Part shown: positions 1-6,327 of the stretch, piece after piece | Position numbering within the stretch: the first letter of the stretch is position 1 | How the letters are laid out: each line of letters starts with the position of its first letter | Assembly: GCA_028290765.1 (NCBI GenBank) | Contig: JAQGJF010000855.1 | Coordinates: 1-11,984, forward strand | From: Tardiphaga sp. | GTDB lineage: Bacteria; Pseudomonadota; Alphaproteobacteria; Rhizobiales; Xanthobacteraceae | Reading direction: 5' to 3' | Length of the DNA: 11,984 nucleotides | Made by a program: the position numbers and the translations under genes | The notes under the pieces: generated by a model | Told to the model about the DNA's origin: nothing | Databases searched by the model: none | What the model saw: the letters and a program-made list of their open reading frames with translations, nothing else

Positions 1-162
1 AAGGTCACCAAAAAGCGCGCGCATCCGAGCTGTGGCAATTGGACAACAATGCTGGTCAATCGTGGCCCAAGGCGGTTAGGCGCTGCAATAAGGCTGTCCG
101 GATCGCATATGATCGCGCCGAATAACGAACCCCGCGTTGGCGTTTTTCCGGGAATAGCATTG

Positions 163-1311
163 ATGGGCACCGCATCGCGGCCTTCGCAGGCAAATGGCGC
201 CGGCTTCGGTCGCGCGTTTGGCCGTGCGCTCGTCGCCGGCTTTGTCGTTGCGGTCTTCGCTGTGCCGTCGTCCGGCCAGGCAGCCATCGTGAGGCCGCGG
301 CCGGCGCCACCTTCCCCGACCCCGACGCCACCCCCGGTGCCATATCTTACCGACATCAATTCCAATATTTCAGCGGGGACAACCGTCATCGACCTCGGCA
401 GCAATTTCCTGCGCAGGCTCGGCAACCAGGCGACCTGGGGCTTCAACAAGGCGCTCGGAGCCAATCCCGGCGGCGGCGGCGCGTCCGAAAACACCGAGGA
501 CCCTCGCTTTCGGAGTTGGGGCGAAGCCTATGGCCTGTCCGTCAAGAACGCCGGCAACGACGACTTCTTCGGCGACAAGCGAACCACCTATGGCGGCGTG
601 ATCGGACTGGGTGCCCGCCTCGCCCCCGGCGTGAATGCCGGCCTGTCGGTCGACCAGAGTCATACCGTGATCGACGTTCCGCTGGCGCTTCAGTCGGCGA
701 CGCTCAACCTGACCCAGATCGGGTTCAACGCCTCGATCGATAAAGGACCATGGACCTGGGCGATCGCGCTGGTCCACGGTTTCGGGGATATCCATTCGAG
801 CCGCGATACCGGCCTCGGCACGGCGACCGCCGGCTACGGCGCCCGCCTCGATGGCGTGCTGACCGAGCTCAGCTATTACTGGAGCATCGACCAGAGCCGG
901 ATCGTTCCGAAGGCCGCGTTCGAATATGTCCGTGTGTCGACCGGATCGCTGCAGGAGGCCGGCGGCGTCGATCCGGTGATGGCGAGCGGCGGGGTCGCCG
1001 AGCGTTCGCGCGCCCTGATCGGCGCGGAAATCGGACACTACTGGATTTTCGACAAGAAGATCCTGGATTTGTCCGCCTACGGCAAATTCGTCGACAACCT
1101 GTCGCAGAACTTCAGCCCGATCACAGTGAGCCTCGGCGCTGAAAGCATCACGGTGCAAGGCTTTGGCGAAAGCAGGTATGGCGCCGATGCCGGCGCCTCC
1201 GCGTCGCTGAGCCTGACCAATAGCGCACGGGTCTACATCAACTACGACGGTAAATACCGCGCCGCGCTGCAGTCTCACCAGGGCCTGCTCGGCGTCGAAC
1301 TGAAATGGTGA
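163..1311 (+). CDS. autotransporter-type outer-membrane beta-barrel protein, no passenger
   Basis: Predicted outer-membrane protein of 382 residues. A hydrophobic signal segment (about residues 15-37) ends in SSGQAA, a plausible cleavage site. A proline-rich stretch (about 44-60, PRPAPPSPTPTPPP) and a short linker follow. From about residue 116 (RFRSWGEAYG) to the end there are roughly 267 residues of alternating polar/apolar, Gly- and aromatic-rich strands, ending in GVELKW. That length and a terminal aromatic residue fit the autotransporter beta-domain (PF03797 type); the family call is from pattern, not a search. There is no room for a real passenger, so it is either a stand-alone barrel or presents only the proline-rich segment. 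The frame is open from an ATG at 49, but codons 49-162 include TTA and ATA, unlike the rest, and the ATG at 163 has a weak GGGAA at 150-154, so 163 is preferred. It converges on the TerC-like gene 24 bp downstream. Confidence 0.8.
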   Translation: MGTASRPSQANGAGFGRAFGRALVAGFVVAVFAVPSSGQAAIVRPRPAPPSPTPTPPPVPYLTDINSNISAGTTVIDLGSNFLRRLGNQATWGFNKALGANPGGGGASENTEDPRFRSWGEAYGLSVKNAGNDDFFGDKRTTYGGVIGLGARLAPGVNAGLSVDQSHTVIDVPLALQSATLNLTQIGFNASIDKGPWTWAIALVHGFGDIHSSRDTGLGTATAGYGARLDGVLTELSYYWSIDQSRIVPKAAFEYVRVSTGSLQEAGGVDPVMASGGVAERSRALIGAEIGHYWIFDKKILDLSAYGKFVDNLSQNFSPITVSLGAESITVQGFGESRYGADAGASASLSLTNSARVYINYDGKYRAALQSHQGLLGVELKW

Positions 1312-1335
1312 GCGGATAAATCGCCCGGCGCCGGT

Positions 1336-2163
1336 CTATTGCGGCTGCTCGACATGCTGGAGCCGGCGTCTGCGCCACAGCGTTCCCACGATAAGAACGA
1401 CGATCGCGCCGAGCACCGCACATACCAACTCGGCGCCCTGCCCGCCGCCGGCAAAGCGTGGCGCGATGCCGAACATCGCCAGCCAGGCATCGAGCCTGGT
1501 ACCGGTCGTACCGTCGAAAAACCGCTGCAGCATCGGATGAATCGCGGGATCGGTCGCGATGACGTCACCGGCGATCCAGCCCAGCAGGACCGCACCGGCC
1601 CAGACCAGGATCGGCAGGCGGTTAAGCAAGGCCATGATCAGCGCCGCGCCGGCAACGATCAGGGGAACGCTGATCGCCAACCCCAAAATCAGCAGCGGTA
1701 CGCTGCCATTGGCGGCGGCGGCGACCGCGATCACGTTGTCGAGACTCATCACGATATCCGCGACCACCACGATCTGCACCGCGGCCCACAGATGCGACGC
1801 CGATTTGACGTCCTCGCCTTCCTCCTCGGGCACCAGCAACTTGGCCGCAATCACGATCAGCGCCAGCCCGCCGACTAGCTTGAGGTAGGGCAACTCCATC
1901 AGGGTGGCGACGATACCGGTGAAGATGATGCGCAGCACGACGGCGACGCCGGCGCCGAGGATCATGCCCCAAAGCCGTTGGCGCGGCTCCAGTCCGCGGC
2001 AGGCCAGTGCGATCACCAGCGCGTTGTCGCCGGACAACAGCACGTTGATCCACATGATCTTGCCGACGGCGAGCCAGAACGCGGGCTGCTGCATTTCGCT
2101 TTGAAACTGAACGAAAAGCGACTTGATCGTCGCCGGATCGAGAATATGTAGCAACCAGTCCAC
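1336..2163 (-). CDS. TerC/YjbE-family integral membrane protein, probable metal ion exporter
   Basis: A 275-residue polytopic inner-membrane protein. The two family hallmarks are visible: LLSGDNALVIAL (SGDN at 44-47) and ADIVMSLDNVIAVA (D136, SLDN at 140-143), acidic motifs inside membrane helices that probably bind the cation. About seven hydrophobic segments are apparent, with an acidic loop (EEEGED, about 113-118) between the halves and a basic C-terminal tail (WRRRR). TerC relatives such as MntX/Alx export manganese or load metal onto exported proteins; the exact substrate here is inference. The start is GTG at 2163 with AAGGGG about 7-12 bases upstream. Only 67 bp separate it from the ndk stop, and that gap holds a strong hairpin. 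It may therefore depend on read-through from ndk or on a promoter inside the end of ndk. No yybP-ykoY manganese riboswitch fits in that gap. Confidence 0.85.
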   Translation of the reverse strand: MDWLLHILDPATIKSLFVQFQSEMQQPAFWLAVGKIMWINVLLSGDNALVIALACRGLEPRQRLWGMILGAGVAVVLRIIFTGIVATLMELPYLKLVGGLALIVIAAKLLVPEEEGEDVKSASHLWAAVQIVVVADIVMSLDNVIAVAAAANGSVPLLILGLAISVPLIVAGAALIMALLNRLPILVWAGAVLLGWIAGDVIATDPAIHPMLQRFFDGTTGTRLDAWLAMFGIAPRFAGGGQGAELVCAVLGAIVVLIVGTLWRRRRLQHVEQPQ

Positions 2164-2190
2164 AGCCCGCCCCTTTTAGCCGAACGTCAG

Positions 2191-2213
2191 GGCCCGCCCT
2201 GTCCGGGCGGGCC
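2191..2213 (-). terminator. GC-rich hairpin downstream of ndk
   Basis: Perfect 9-bp stem, GGCCCGCCC with GGGCGGGCC, around the 5-nt loop TGTCC (as read on the + strand). It lies 17 nt past the ndk stop. On the minus strand there is no run of T after the stem, so it may be a pause or mRNA-stabilising stem, or a factor-assisted terminator, rather than a classical intrinsic one. It would partly insulate the TerC-like gene from ndk transcription. Confidence 0.55.
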
Positions 2214-2230
2214 GTTTGTCGATTTCTTGA

Positions 2231-2653
2231 TTAGCCGACGATTTCGTTGCCGGAGAAGAACTGGGCAATTTCGATGGCGGCGGTCTCGGCGGCGTCCGAG
2301 CCATGCACCGAGTTTTCGCCGATCGATTTGGCGTGCAGCTTGCGGATGGTGCCGTCGGCCGCCTTGGAGGGATCGGTCGCGCCCATCACATCGCGATGCT
2401 TGAGGACGGCATTCTCGCCCTCCAGCACCTGGACGACCACCGGGGCCGAGATCATGAAATCCACCAGCTCGCCGAAAAACGGCCGCGCCTTGTGAACGGC
2501 ATAGAAGGTCTCGGCCTGTTCGCGGGTCATGCGAATGCGCTTTTGCGCAACGATCCGCAGACCGGCTTTTTCGATCAGGGCATTGATCGCGCCCGTCAGG
2601 TTTCGCTCGGTCGCGTCGGGCTTGATAATCGAGAAGGTGCGCTCAATCGCCAT
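2231..2653 (-). CDS. ndk: nucleoside diphosphate kinase
   Basis: Nucleoside diphosphate kinase, 140 residues, the usual length for this cytoplasmic enzyme. It transfers the gamma phosphate from ATP to NDPs through a phosphohistidine and so balances NTP and dNTP pools. Visible hallmarks are the N-terminal [11 protein letters not shown] with Lys11, the NTP-binding KxRPFF-like segment ([10 protein letters not shown], 56-65), [10 protein letters not shown] (89-98), and the signature ENSVHGSDA with catalytic His117. The start is the ATG at 2653, where AGGA (complement of TCCT at 2661-2664) sits about 7 nt upstream; a longer open frame to 2767 lacks family similarity in its extra residues. A sigma70-type promoter sits just upstream. 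It is transcribed divergently from the Gly/His-rich gene, and the TerC-like gene follows in the same direction. Confidence 0.97.
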   Translation of the reverse strand: MAIERTFSIIKPDATERNLTGAINALIEKAGLRIVAQKRIRMTREQAETFYAVHKARPFFGELVDFMISAPVVVQVLEGENAVLKHRDVMGATDPSKAADGTIRKLHAKSIGENSVHGSDAAETAAIEIAQFFSGNEIVG

Positions 2654-2693
2654 GATTTCGTCCTTGAATAGCGGTGGTGGGGAGATTGCGGCG

Positions 2694-2722
2694 CTTATAT
2701 CGGCGTCGTCACGGAACGGCAA
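2694..2722 (-). promoter_or_regulatory. sigma70-type promoter for ndk
   Basis: On the minus strand TTGCCG (complement of 2717-2722) is followed after exactly 17 nt by TATAAG (complement of 2694-2699). Both boxes are close to the housekeeping consensus with ideal spacing. The implied transcription start is near 2687, giving a leader of about 34 nt that contains the ndk ribosome binding site. No other pair this good was seen in the ndk-side half of the divergent region. Confidence 0.6.
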
Positions 2723-2873
2723 GCGATCAGGCCAAATGCCGCAGCCCGACGGAACGGCTCGCCCCAAGCTGGTGACGTTAACGCGATTTCACGATGATGA
2801 ACCCTGTCTGAAGCGAACATCCCGGCTTCGTTCAGCTTCTCAAGGCTACGCTTAGACCATTAAACCCGGGCCG

Positions 2874-2892
2874 CTTTCGGTTCGACCGAAGG
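2874..2892. other. short dyad in the leader/promoter region of the Gly/His-rich gene
   Basis: CTTTCGGT, TCG, ACCGAAGG forms an 8-bp stem with one G-T pair around a 3-nt loop, 55 nt before the downstream ATG. It could be an operator half-site pair or a 5'-leader hairpin. No convincing -35/-10 pair could be placed around it. The rest of 2723-2946 shows no gene. Confidence 0.3.
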
Positions 2893-2946
2893 ACGGGCGG
2901 CACATTCACCGATAGCGCCTTGCGCGCCGAACTCGAGGAGACGACC

Positions 2947-3210
2947 ATGTTACGCAAACTTGCGCTTACCCTTGCAGCGGCGGCTTCGCTGGGTGCGGCC
3001 GCATTGGCGCCGACATCGGCTTCTGCCTTTCACGGCGGATGGCACGGTGGTGGTTGGCATGGCGGCGGCTGGCATCACGGTTGGGGCGGTCCCCGTTTCT
3101 TCGTCGGCGGCCCTGCCTATTACGCCGGCGGCTACGGTGGCTGCTATGTGCGCCAGTTGGTTCCGACCCCCTGGGGCCCCCGCTGGCGTCTGGTAAATCG
3201 CTGCTACTGA
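2947..3210 (+). CDS. small secreted Gly/His/Trp-rich protein
   Basis: An 87-residue exported protein of unknown function. A clear Sec signal peptide (basic MLRK, Ala/Leu-rich core, APTSASA at 21-27) precedes a mature part of about 60 residues that opens with near-tandem GGWHG units (28-48, five histidines at 29, 33, 38, 43 and 44). A Gly/Tyr stretch (53-65) follows, then a C-terminal block beginning CYVRQL and ending VNRCY, with two cysteines (66 and 86) that could form a disulfide. Similar short proteins are common in Bradyrhizobium-type genomes and are sometimes called sulfur-globule-like; that label is by composition only. The His/Trp repeats suggest metal binding or a cell-envelope structural role, which is inference. 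The ATG at 2947 has an excellent GAGGAG (2935-2940) 6 nt upstream. A terminator-like hairpin follows the stop, so it is probably monocistronic. Confidence 0.85.
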   Translation: MLRKLALTLAAAASLGAAALAPTSASAFHGGWHGGGWHGGGWHHGWGGPRFFVGGPAYYAGGYGGCYVRQLVPTPWGPRWRLVNRCY

Positions 3211-3236
3211 TCGGAACCGTCTGGTTCAGAAAATCG

Positions 3237-3265
3237 CCCCCCGTCGCTAGGCGGCCAGGGGTTTT
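3237..3265 (+). terminator. intrinsic terminator after the Gly/His-rich gene
   Basis: CCCC, a 2-nt mismatch, GTCGC, loop TAG, GCGGC, a 2-nt mismatch, GGGG, then TTTT. The stem has 9 pairs (one G-T) with an internal 2x2 mismatch and ends directly at a T tract, 26 nt after the stop codon. Position and T tract fit a Rho-independent terminator. Confidence 0.5.
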
Positions 3266-3339
3266 GCTGTGATTCGGCGCGGTTAGACCGCGTTCATTCA
3301 ATATTTACTGGAAAGGCGCGTGATCGAAAAAATCGGAAA

Positions 3340-3380
3340 CAATTGGGTACAGCCGGACTTAACCCGGTGTCACCCAATTG
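3340..3380. repeat. long imperfect hairpin upstream of the NepR-like gene
   Basis: The arms CAATTGGGT-ACA-(G)-CCGG and CCGG-TGT-(C)-ACCCAATTG pair over 16 bp with one single-base bulge on each arm and the 7-nt loop ACTTAAC. The outer 9 bp are perfect. It ends 24 nt before the NepR-like ATG, so if transcribed it would be a strong 5'-leader structure. Alternatives are a dispersed palindromic (REP-like) element or a bidirectional terminator; on the minus strand it is followed by a T-rich tract (complement of 3325-3339), but no minus-strand gene lies upstream to need it. Confidence 0.6.
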
Positions 3381-3404
3381 AATTGAACGCGAAGCGGAAC
3401 CGCA

Positions 3405-3584
3405 ATGCCCGACCGAGACACCGATCGATCCGTGCACATCGACCGTGCGACCAGCACGACGATCTGCAAGGTTATCGGAGACCGGTTGCGGCAAAACCTG
3501 GCTGCCGAGCCTGCCGGTCTGCCACCCCATCTCCAGCACCTCCTGGACGAGTTGCTGCTGCAGGACGCCCAGAGCCGTCGCTAG
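3405..3584 (+). CDS. NepR-like small anti-sigma-factor candidate
   Basis: A 59-residue protein. The core from residue 20 to 53 (ICKVIGDRLRQNL, then EPAGLPPHLQHLLDELL) follows the NepR pattern: an IGxxLR helix, a short linker with E-P, then a second amphipathic Leu-rich helix. NepR proteins sequester the EcfG sigma factor of the alphaproteobacterial general stress response and are released by phosphorylated PhyR. That role is known for the family; for this gene it is inferred from the pattern alone. Neither ecfG nor phyR is in the window, so it would be an orphan or secondary copy. Codons end mainly in G or C as in neighbouring genes, which supports real coding. The ribosome site is weak (AAGCGGAA at 3391-3398), and no clear EcfG-type promoter (GGAAC-N16/17-CGTT) precedes it. 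It is flanked by two dyads (3340-3380, 3612-3628). Other open frames over the same bases show no family features. Confidence 0.6.
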   Translation: MPDRDTDRSVHIDRATSTTICKVIGDRLRQNLAAEPAGLPPHLQHLLDELLLQDAQSRR

Positions 3585-3611
3585 ACTTCCCATCGGACAT
3601 ATCGGGTCGCA

Positions 3612-3628
3612 TGCACGTTTGACGTGCA
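3612..3628. other. 7-bp perfect dyad between the NepR-like and ABC-F genes
   Basis: TGCACGT, TTG, ACGTGCA is a perfect inverted repeat, 28 nt past the NepR-like stop and 54 nt before the ABC-F start. No T run follows, so an operator or a weak stem is as likely as a terminator. TTGACG at 3619-3624 inside it resembles a -35 box, but no matching -10 follows at the right distance. Confidence 0.3.
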
Positions 3629-3681
3629 GTTGCGGTGCAAAAACGGGTTGCGTTTAGCCGCCGCAGCGGTGAAAAGCCCGC

Positions 3682-5568
3682 ATGCTTTCAATTACCGACA
3701 TCTCCGTGCGGATCGCCGGGCGCCTACTGATCGATCACGGCTCCGCGCAGATCGTGCCGGGCGCGCGGGTCGGGCTGATCGGCCGCAACGGCGCCGGTAA
3801 ATCGACGTTGTTCCACGCCATTCGCGGCGAATTACCGACCGAAACCGGAACCATCACCATCCCGCCGCGCTGGCGGGTCGGCAGCCTGGCGCAGGAGGCG
3901 CCGAATGGCCCGGAAAGCCTGATCGACGTCGTCCTCAAGGCAGACCTCGAACGCCACGCCTTGCTGCAGGAGGCCGACACCGCACACGACCCCCACCGCA
4001 TCGCGGAAATCCAGACCAGGCTGGTCGACATCGACGCGCATTCGGCGCCGGCGCGCGCCGCTTCCATCCTGAGCGGGCTGGGATTTTCCACCGCCGATCA
4101 AGCCCGGCCCTGTTCGGAATTTTCCGGCGGCTGGCGGATGCGGGTGGCGCTCGCCGCGACACTTTTCTCGGCCCCCGACCTCCTGCTGCTGGACGAGCCG
4201 ACCAACTACCTCGACCTCGAAGGCACGCTGTGGCTCGAAGACCATCTGGCGAATTATCCGCGCACCGTGATCGTGATCAGCCATGATCGCGACCTGCTCG
4301 ACACCTCGGTCGACCAGATCCTGCATCTCGATCGCGGCAAGCTCGTGCTGTATCGCGGCACCTACTCGTCTTACGAAGAGCAGCGCGCGACCCGCGAAAT
4401 GCTTGACGCCAAGCACGCCAAGCGCCAGGACGCCGAGCGCAAGCGGCTGCAATCTTTCGTCGACCGCTTCAAGGCCAAGGCCTCGAAGGCGCGCCAGGCG
4501 CAGTCGCGCGTGAAGATGCTGGAACGCATGAAGCCGATTTCGGCGCTGGTGACGCAGGACGTCAAGGAAATCCACTTCCCTGCCCCCGAAAAGATCTTGT
4601 CGCCGCCGATCATCGCGGTCGACAACGTTTCGGTCGGCTACGACCGGGCGCATCCGGTCCTCAACCGCGTGACACTTCGCATCGATACCGAGGATCGCAT
4701 CGCGCTGCTCGGCTCCAACGGCAACGGCAAATCGACACTGGTCAAATTGCTGGCCAACCGGCTGGCGCCGTTTTCGGGCTCGATCACCCGCGCCGAAAAA
4801 CTCTCGATCGCCTATTTCGCGCAGCATCAGCTCGACGAATTGAACGAAGACGGCTCGCCTTACGATCACGTGCGCAAGCTGATGCCCGATGCGCCGGAAA
4901 CCAAGGTACGCGGGCGCACCGGCGCGATCGGCTTTTCCGGCAAGGCCGGCGATACCATCGTGAAGAGCCTGTCGGGCGGCGAAAAGGCACGGCTGCTGCT
5001 GGGGCTGGCCACCTTCTTCGGCCCCAACATGATCATCCTCGACGAGCCGACCAACCATCTGGACATCGACAGCCGCGCGGCGCTGGCCGAAGCCATCAAT
5101 GAATTTCCCGGCGCGGTCATCATGGTCTCGCACGACCGCTATCTGATCGAAGCCTGCGCCGATCAATTGTGGGTGGTGGCCGATCACGCCGTGACGACCT
5201 ATGACGGCGACCTCGACGATTACCGGCGTACCGTATTGTCGGCGCGCGGCATGCGCACCAACTCGCGCGATCGCGGCGCCGATGAACGCGGCGGCGGCCG
5301 CGACAGGCCGCAACGCACCAGGAATGACAAGAGCGAAAAGCGCGTTCCGCTGAGGCAGAAAATCTCGGATGCCGAGGCCGAGATCGCGCGGATCAACGGC
5401 ATCATTGCCAAGATCGACACCGCCCTGGCGCTACCGGATCTGTTCAAGCGCGATCCGAAACAGGCCGCCCAGCTCAGCAAGGCCCGCGCCGGTGCCGAGA
5501 GCGCGCTGCAGCGCGCCGAGGAAGAATGGCTGGCGGCAAGTTCGCAATATGACGAGGCGACGGGCTGA
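3682..5568 (+). CDS. yheS: ABC-F family ATPase, YheS-like
   Basis: A 628-residue soluble protein with two ATP-binding cassettes and no membrane segments, the ABC-F layout (ribosome-associated translation factors acting near the tRNA exit site). Cassette 1: Walker A GRNGAGKST (34-42), signature FSGGWRMRVALA (147-158), Walker B LLLLDEPTN (167-175, Glu172), switch SHDRD (200-204). The charged linker 247-283 (ending SRVKMLERM) is the tRNA-contacting tether. Cassette 2: GSNGNGKST (344-352), AYFAQHQLDEL, LSGGEKARLLL (430-440), IILDEPTNHLD (451-461), SHDRY (483-487). A basic, Arg/Asp-rich segment (about 520-555) leads to a C-terminal coiled coil (about 556-625). FSGGWRMR, the tether and YFAQHQL resemble YheS more than EttA; Uup is the alternative. 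Every catalytic residue looks intact. The ATG at 3682 begins the usual N-terminus, although its ribosome site is weak. It converges on the lipoprotein gene. Confidence 0.93.
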   Translation: MLSITDISVRIAGRLLIDHGSAQIVPGARVGLIGRNGAGKSTLFHAIRGELPTETGTITIPPRWRVGSLAQEAPNGPESLIDVVLKADLERHALLQEADTAHDPHRIAEIQTRLVDIDAHSAPARAASILSGLGFSTADQARPCSEFSGGWRMRVALAATLFSAPDLLLLDEPTNYLDLEGTLWLEDHLANYPRTVIVISHDRDLLDTSVDQILHLDRGKLVLYRGTYSSYEEQRATREMLDAKHAKRQDAERKRLQSFVDRFKAKASKARQAQSRVKMLERMKPISALVTQDVKEIHFPAPEKILSPPIIAVDNVSVGYDRAHPVLNRVTLRIDTEDRIALLGSNGNGKSTLVKLLANRLAPFSGSITRAEKLSIAYFAQHQLDELNEDGSPYDHVRKLMPDAPETKVRGRTGAIGFSGKAGDTIVKSLSGGEKARLLLGLATFFGPNMIILDEPTNHLDIDSRAALAEAINEFPGAVIMVSHDRYLIEACADQLWVVADHAVTTYDGDLDDYRRTVLSARGMRTNSRDRGADERGGGRDRPQRTRNDKSEKRVPLRQKISDAEAEIARINGIIAKIDTALALPDLFKRDPKQAAQLSKARAGAESALQRAEEEWLAASSQYDEATG

Positions 5569-5585
5569 GCGTTAAGCCCGGACAG

Positions 5586-5625
5586 GCGCCGGTTTGACGA
5601 TCGGGGTTCCGATCGGCTGCGGCGC
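5586..5625. terminator. hairpin between convergent ABC-F and lipoprotein genes
   Basis: An inner perfect stem CGATCGG, GGTT, CCGATCG (5598-5615) is enclosed by an outer pairing of GCGCCG (5586-5591) with CGGCGC (5620-5625). It fills the 59-bp gap between the two convergent stops and could serve both directions. No T tract is present on either strand, so the call rests on structure and position. Confidence 0.4.
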
Positions 5626-5627
5626 GA

Positions 5628-6206
5628 TCAGGTCGCGGTGGGCTTCTTCTTGGCCTTCGGTTTGGCCGCCTTTGGCTGCGCCACCGGTTCGGGTCCACGT
5701 TCCACCACCGTCAGGCGCCCGGCAGTGAAGGTATAGATCCCGGCCCGCGGTCCGCGCGAATAGGTGAGGACCGCGACGCGGTCGCCGCGCGGATTGGTCG
5801 ACAGATTGACGCTGTCGGGCGCGCCGGCGCCGCGCGCGACGTCGCATTCGGTATGGCCGAGCGCCACGACCCCGGTGGTCTTCGGCGCGGCAGCCGCGGC
5901 GTCCGACAGCGCATTGGCGTCGGCGGGGCCGACCGGCGGCGCCATTCCCGGGCACAACCCGTCGGCGCTGATCAGATCGTCGGGGGTCACCTGCCTGTCC
6001 GGCGTCAATGGCGGCGTTTCGATCGAAACGTTCTTGATGAAGGTCCTGCCGGAGCGGGAAAACCAGTCCGCATCCTTGGACAACAGGTCCGAGGAAAAAA
6101 TATCAGAAGTACTGGCGCAGCCGGCGACCATCGGCGCCACGAGCAGCAGCGACAGCAGCACGCCTGTTCGATGAAGACTGTTTCGATGAGAATTGTCTTG
6201 TCGCAC
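5628..6206 (-). CDS. putative outer-membrane lipoprotein with BamE/SmpA-like domain
   Basis: About 192 residues with a lipoprotein signal peptide: VLLSLLLVAPMVAGC, lipobox VAGC with the lipidated Cys at residue 30. The residue after Cys is Ala, which does not signal inner-membrane retention by the enteric rule. The mature part has a conserved-looking centre, GHTECDVARGAGAPDSVNL, then VLTYSRGPRAGIYTFTAGRLTVVE. This G-x-T-xx-(D/E)V...GxPD...Y...Y.F..GRL layout resembles the SmpA/OmlA (BamE) fold; that is inference. The C-terminus is Lys/Ala/Pro-rich (KAAKPKAKKKP). The start is uncertain: GTG at 6206 gives a normal-length signal peptide, in-frame GTGs at 6224, 6248 and 6251 would extend it, and none has a good ribosome site. 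It lies 121 bp downstream of holC on the same strand; nothing recognisable was found in that gap. Confidence 0.7.
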   Translation of the reverse strand: MRQDNSHRNSLHRTGVLLSLLLVAPMVAGCASTSDIFSSDLLSKDADWFSRSGRTFIKNVSIETPPLTPDRQVTPDDLISADGLCPGMAPPVGPADANALSDAAAAAPKTTGVVALGHTECDVARGAGAPDSVNLSTNPRGDRVAVLTYSRGPRAGIYTFTAGRLTVVERGPEPVAQPKAAKPKAKKKPTAT

Positions 6207-6327
6207 GATGAAGTTGGTTCCCACCCTGGCCCTAAGCGCTTGTCCCACCACCCATTTGCGGCACGACCATGGCTATCCGCAAGTCTACCCGCCAAAACCT
6301 CAGATTATCATTAATTGCCGGATATCG

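Noticed and set aside
370..1278. Open frame of about 300 codons antisense to the autotransporter barrel
   Set aside because: Mirror of the barrel reading frame in GC-rich DNA; no signal peptide, motif or ribosome site.
1325..1334. Palindrome CCGGCGCCGG between the convergent barrel and TerC-like genes as terminator
   Set aside because: Perfectly self-complementary, but as a hairpin it leaves a 2-nt loop and 4-bp stem with no T tract; too weak to call.
2164..2230. yybP-ykoY (manganese) riboswitch before the TerC-like gene
   Set aside because: The gap is only 67 nt and is occupied by a simple 9-bp stem; the conserved riboswitch loops are not present.
2751..2779. EcfG-type stress promoter GGAAC...CGTT upstream of the Gly/His-rich gene
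   Set aside because: Both boxes exist, but the spacer is 20 nt instead of the usual 16-17, and they lie almost 170 nt from the gene.
3213..3227. Short inverted repeat GAACC-GTCT-GGTTC after the Gly/His-rich stop
   Set aside because: Only 5 bp and no T tract; the following structure at 3237-3265 is the better terminator.
3320..3622. Alternative 100-codon frame overlapping the NepR-like gene (+1 relative frame)
   Set aside because: It runs through the long hairpin, has an Arg/Pro/His-rich translation and no family pattern; the NepR-like frame explains the region better.
3832..5313. Long open frame (about 490 codons) on the minus strand across the ABC-F gene
   Set aside because: It lies fully antisense to a gene with intact Walker and signature motifs. 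GC-rich codons ending in G/C create such antisense openings; its translation is Arg/Gly/Val-rich with no recognisable motif.
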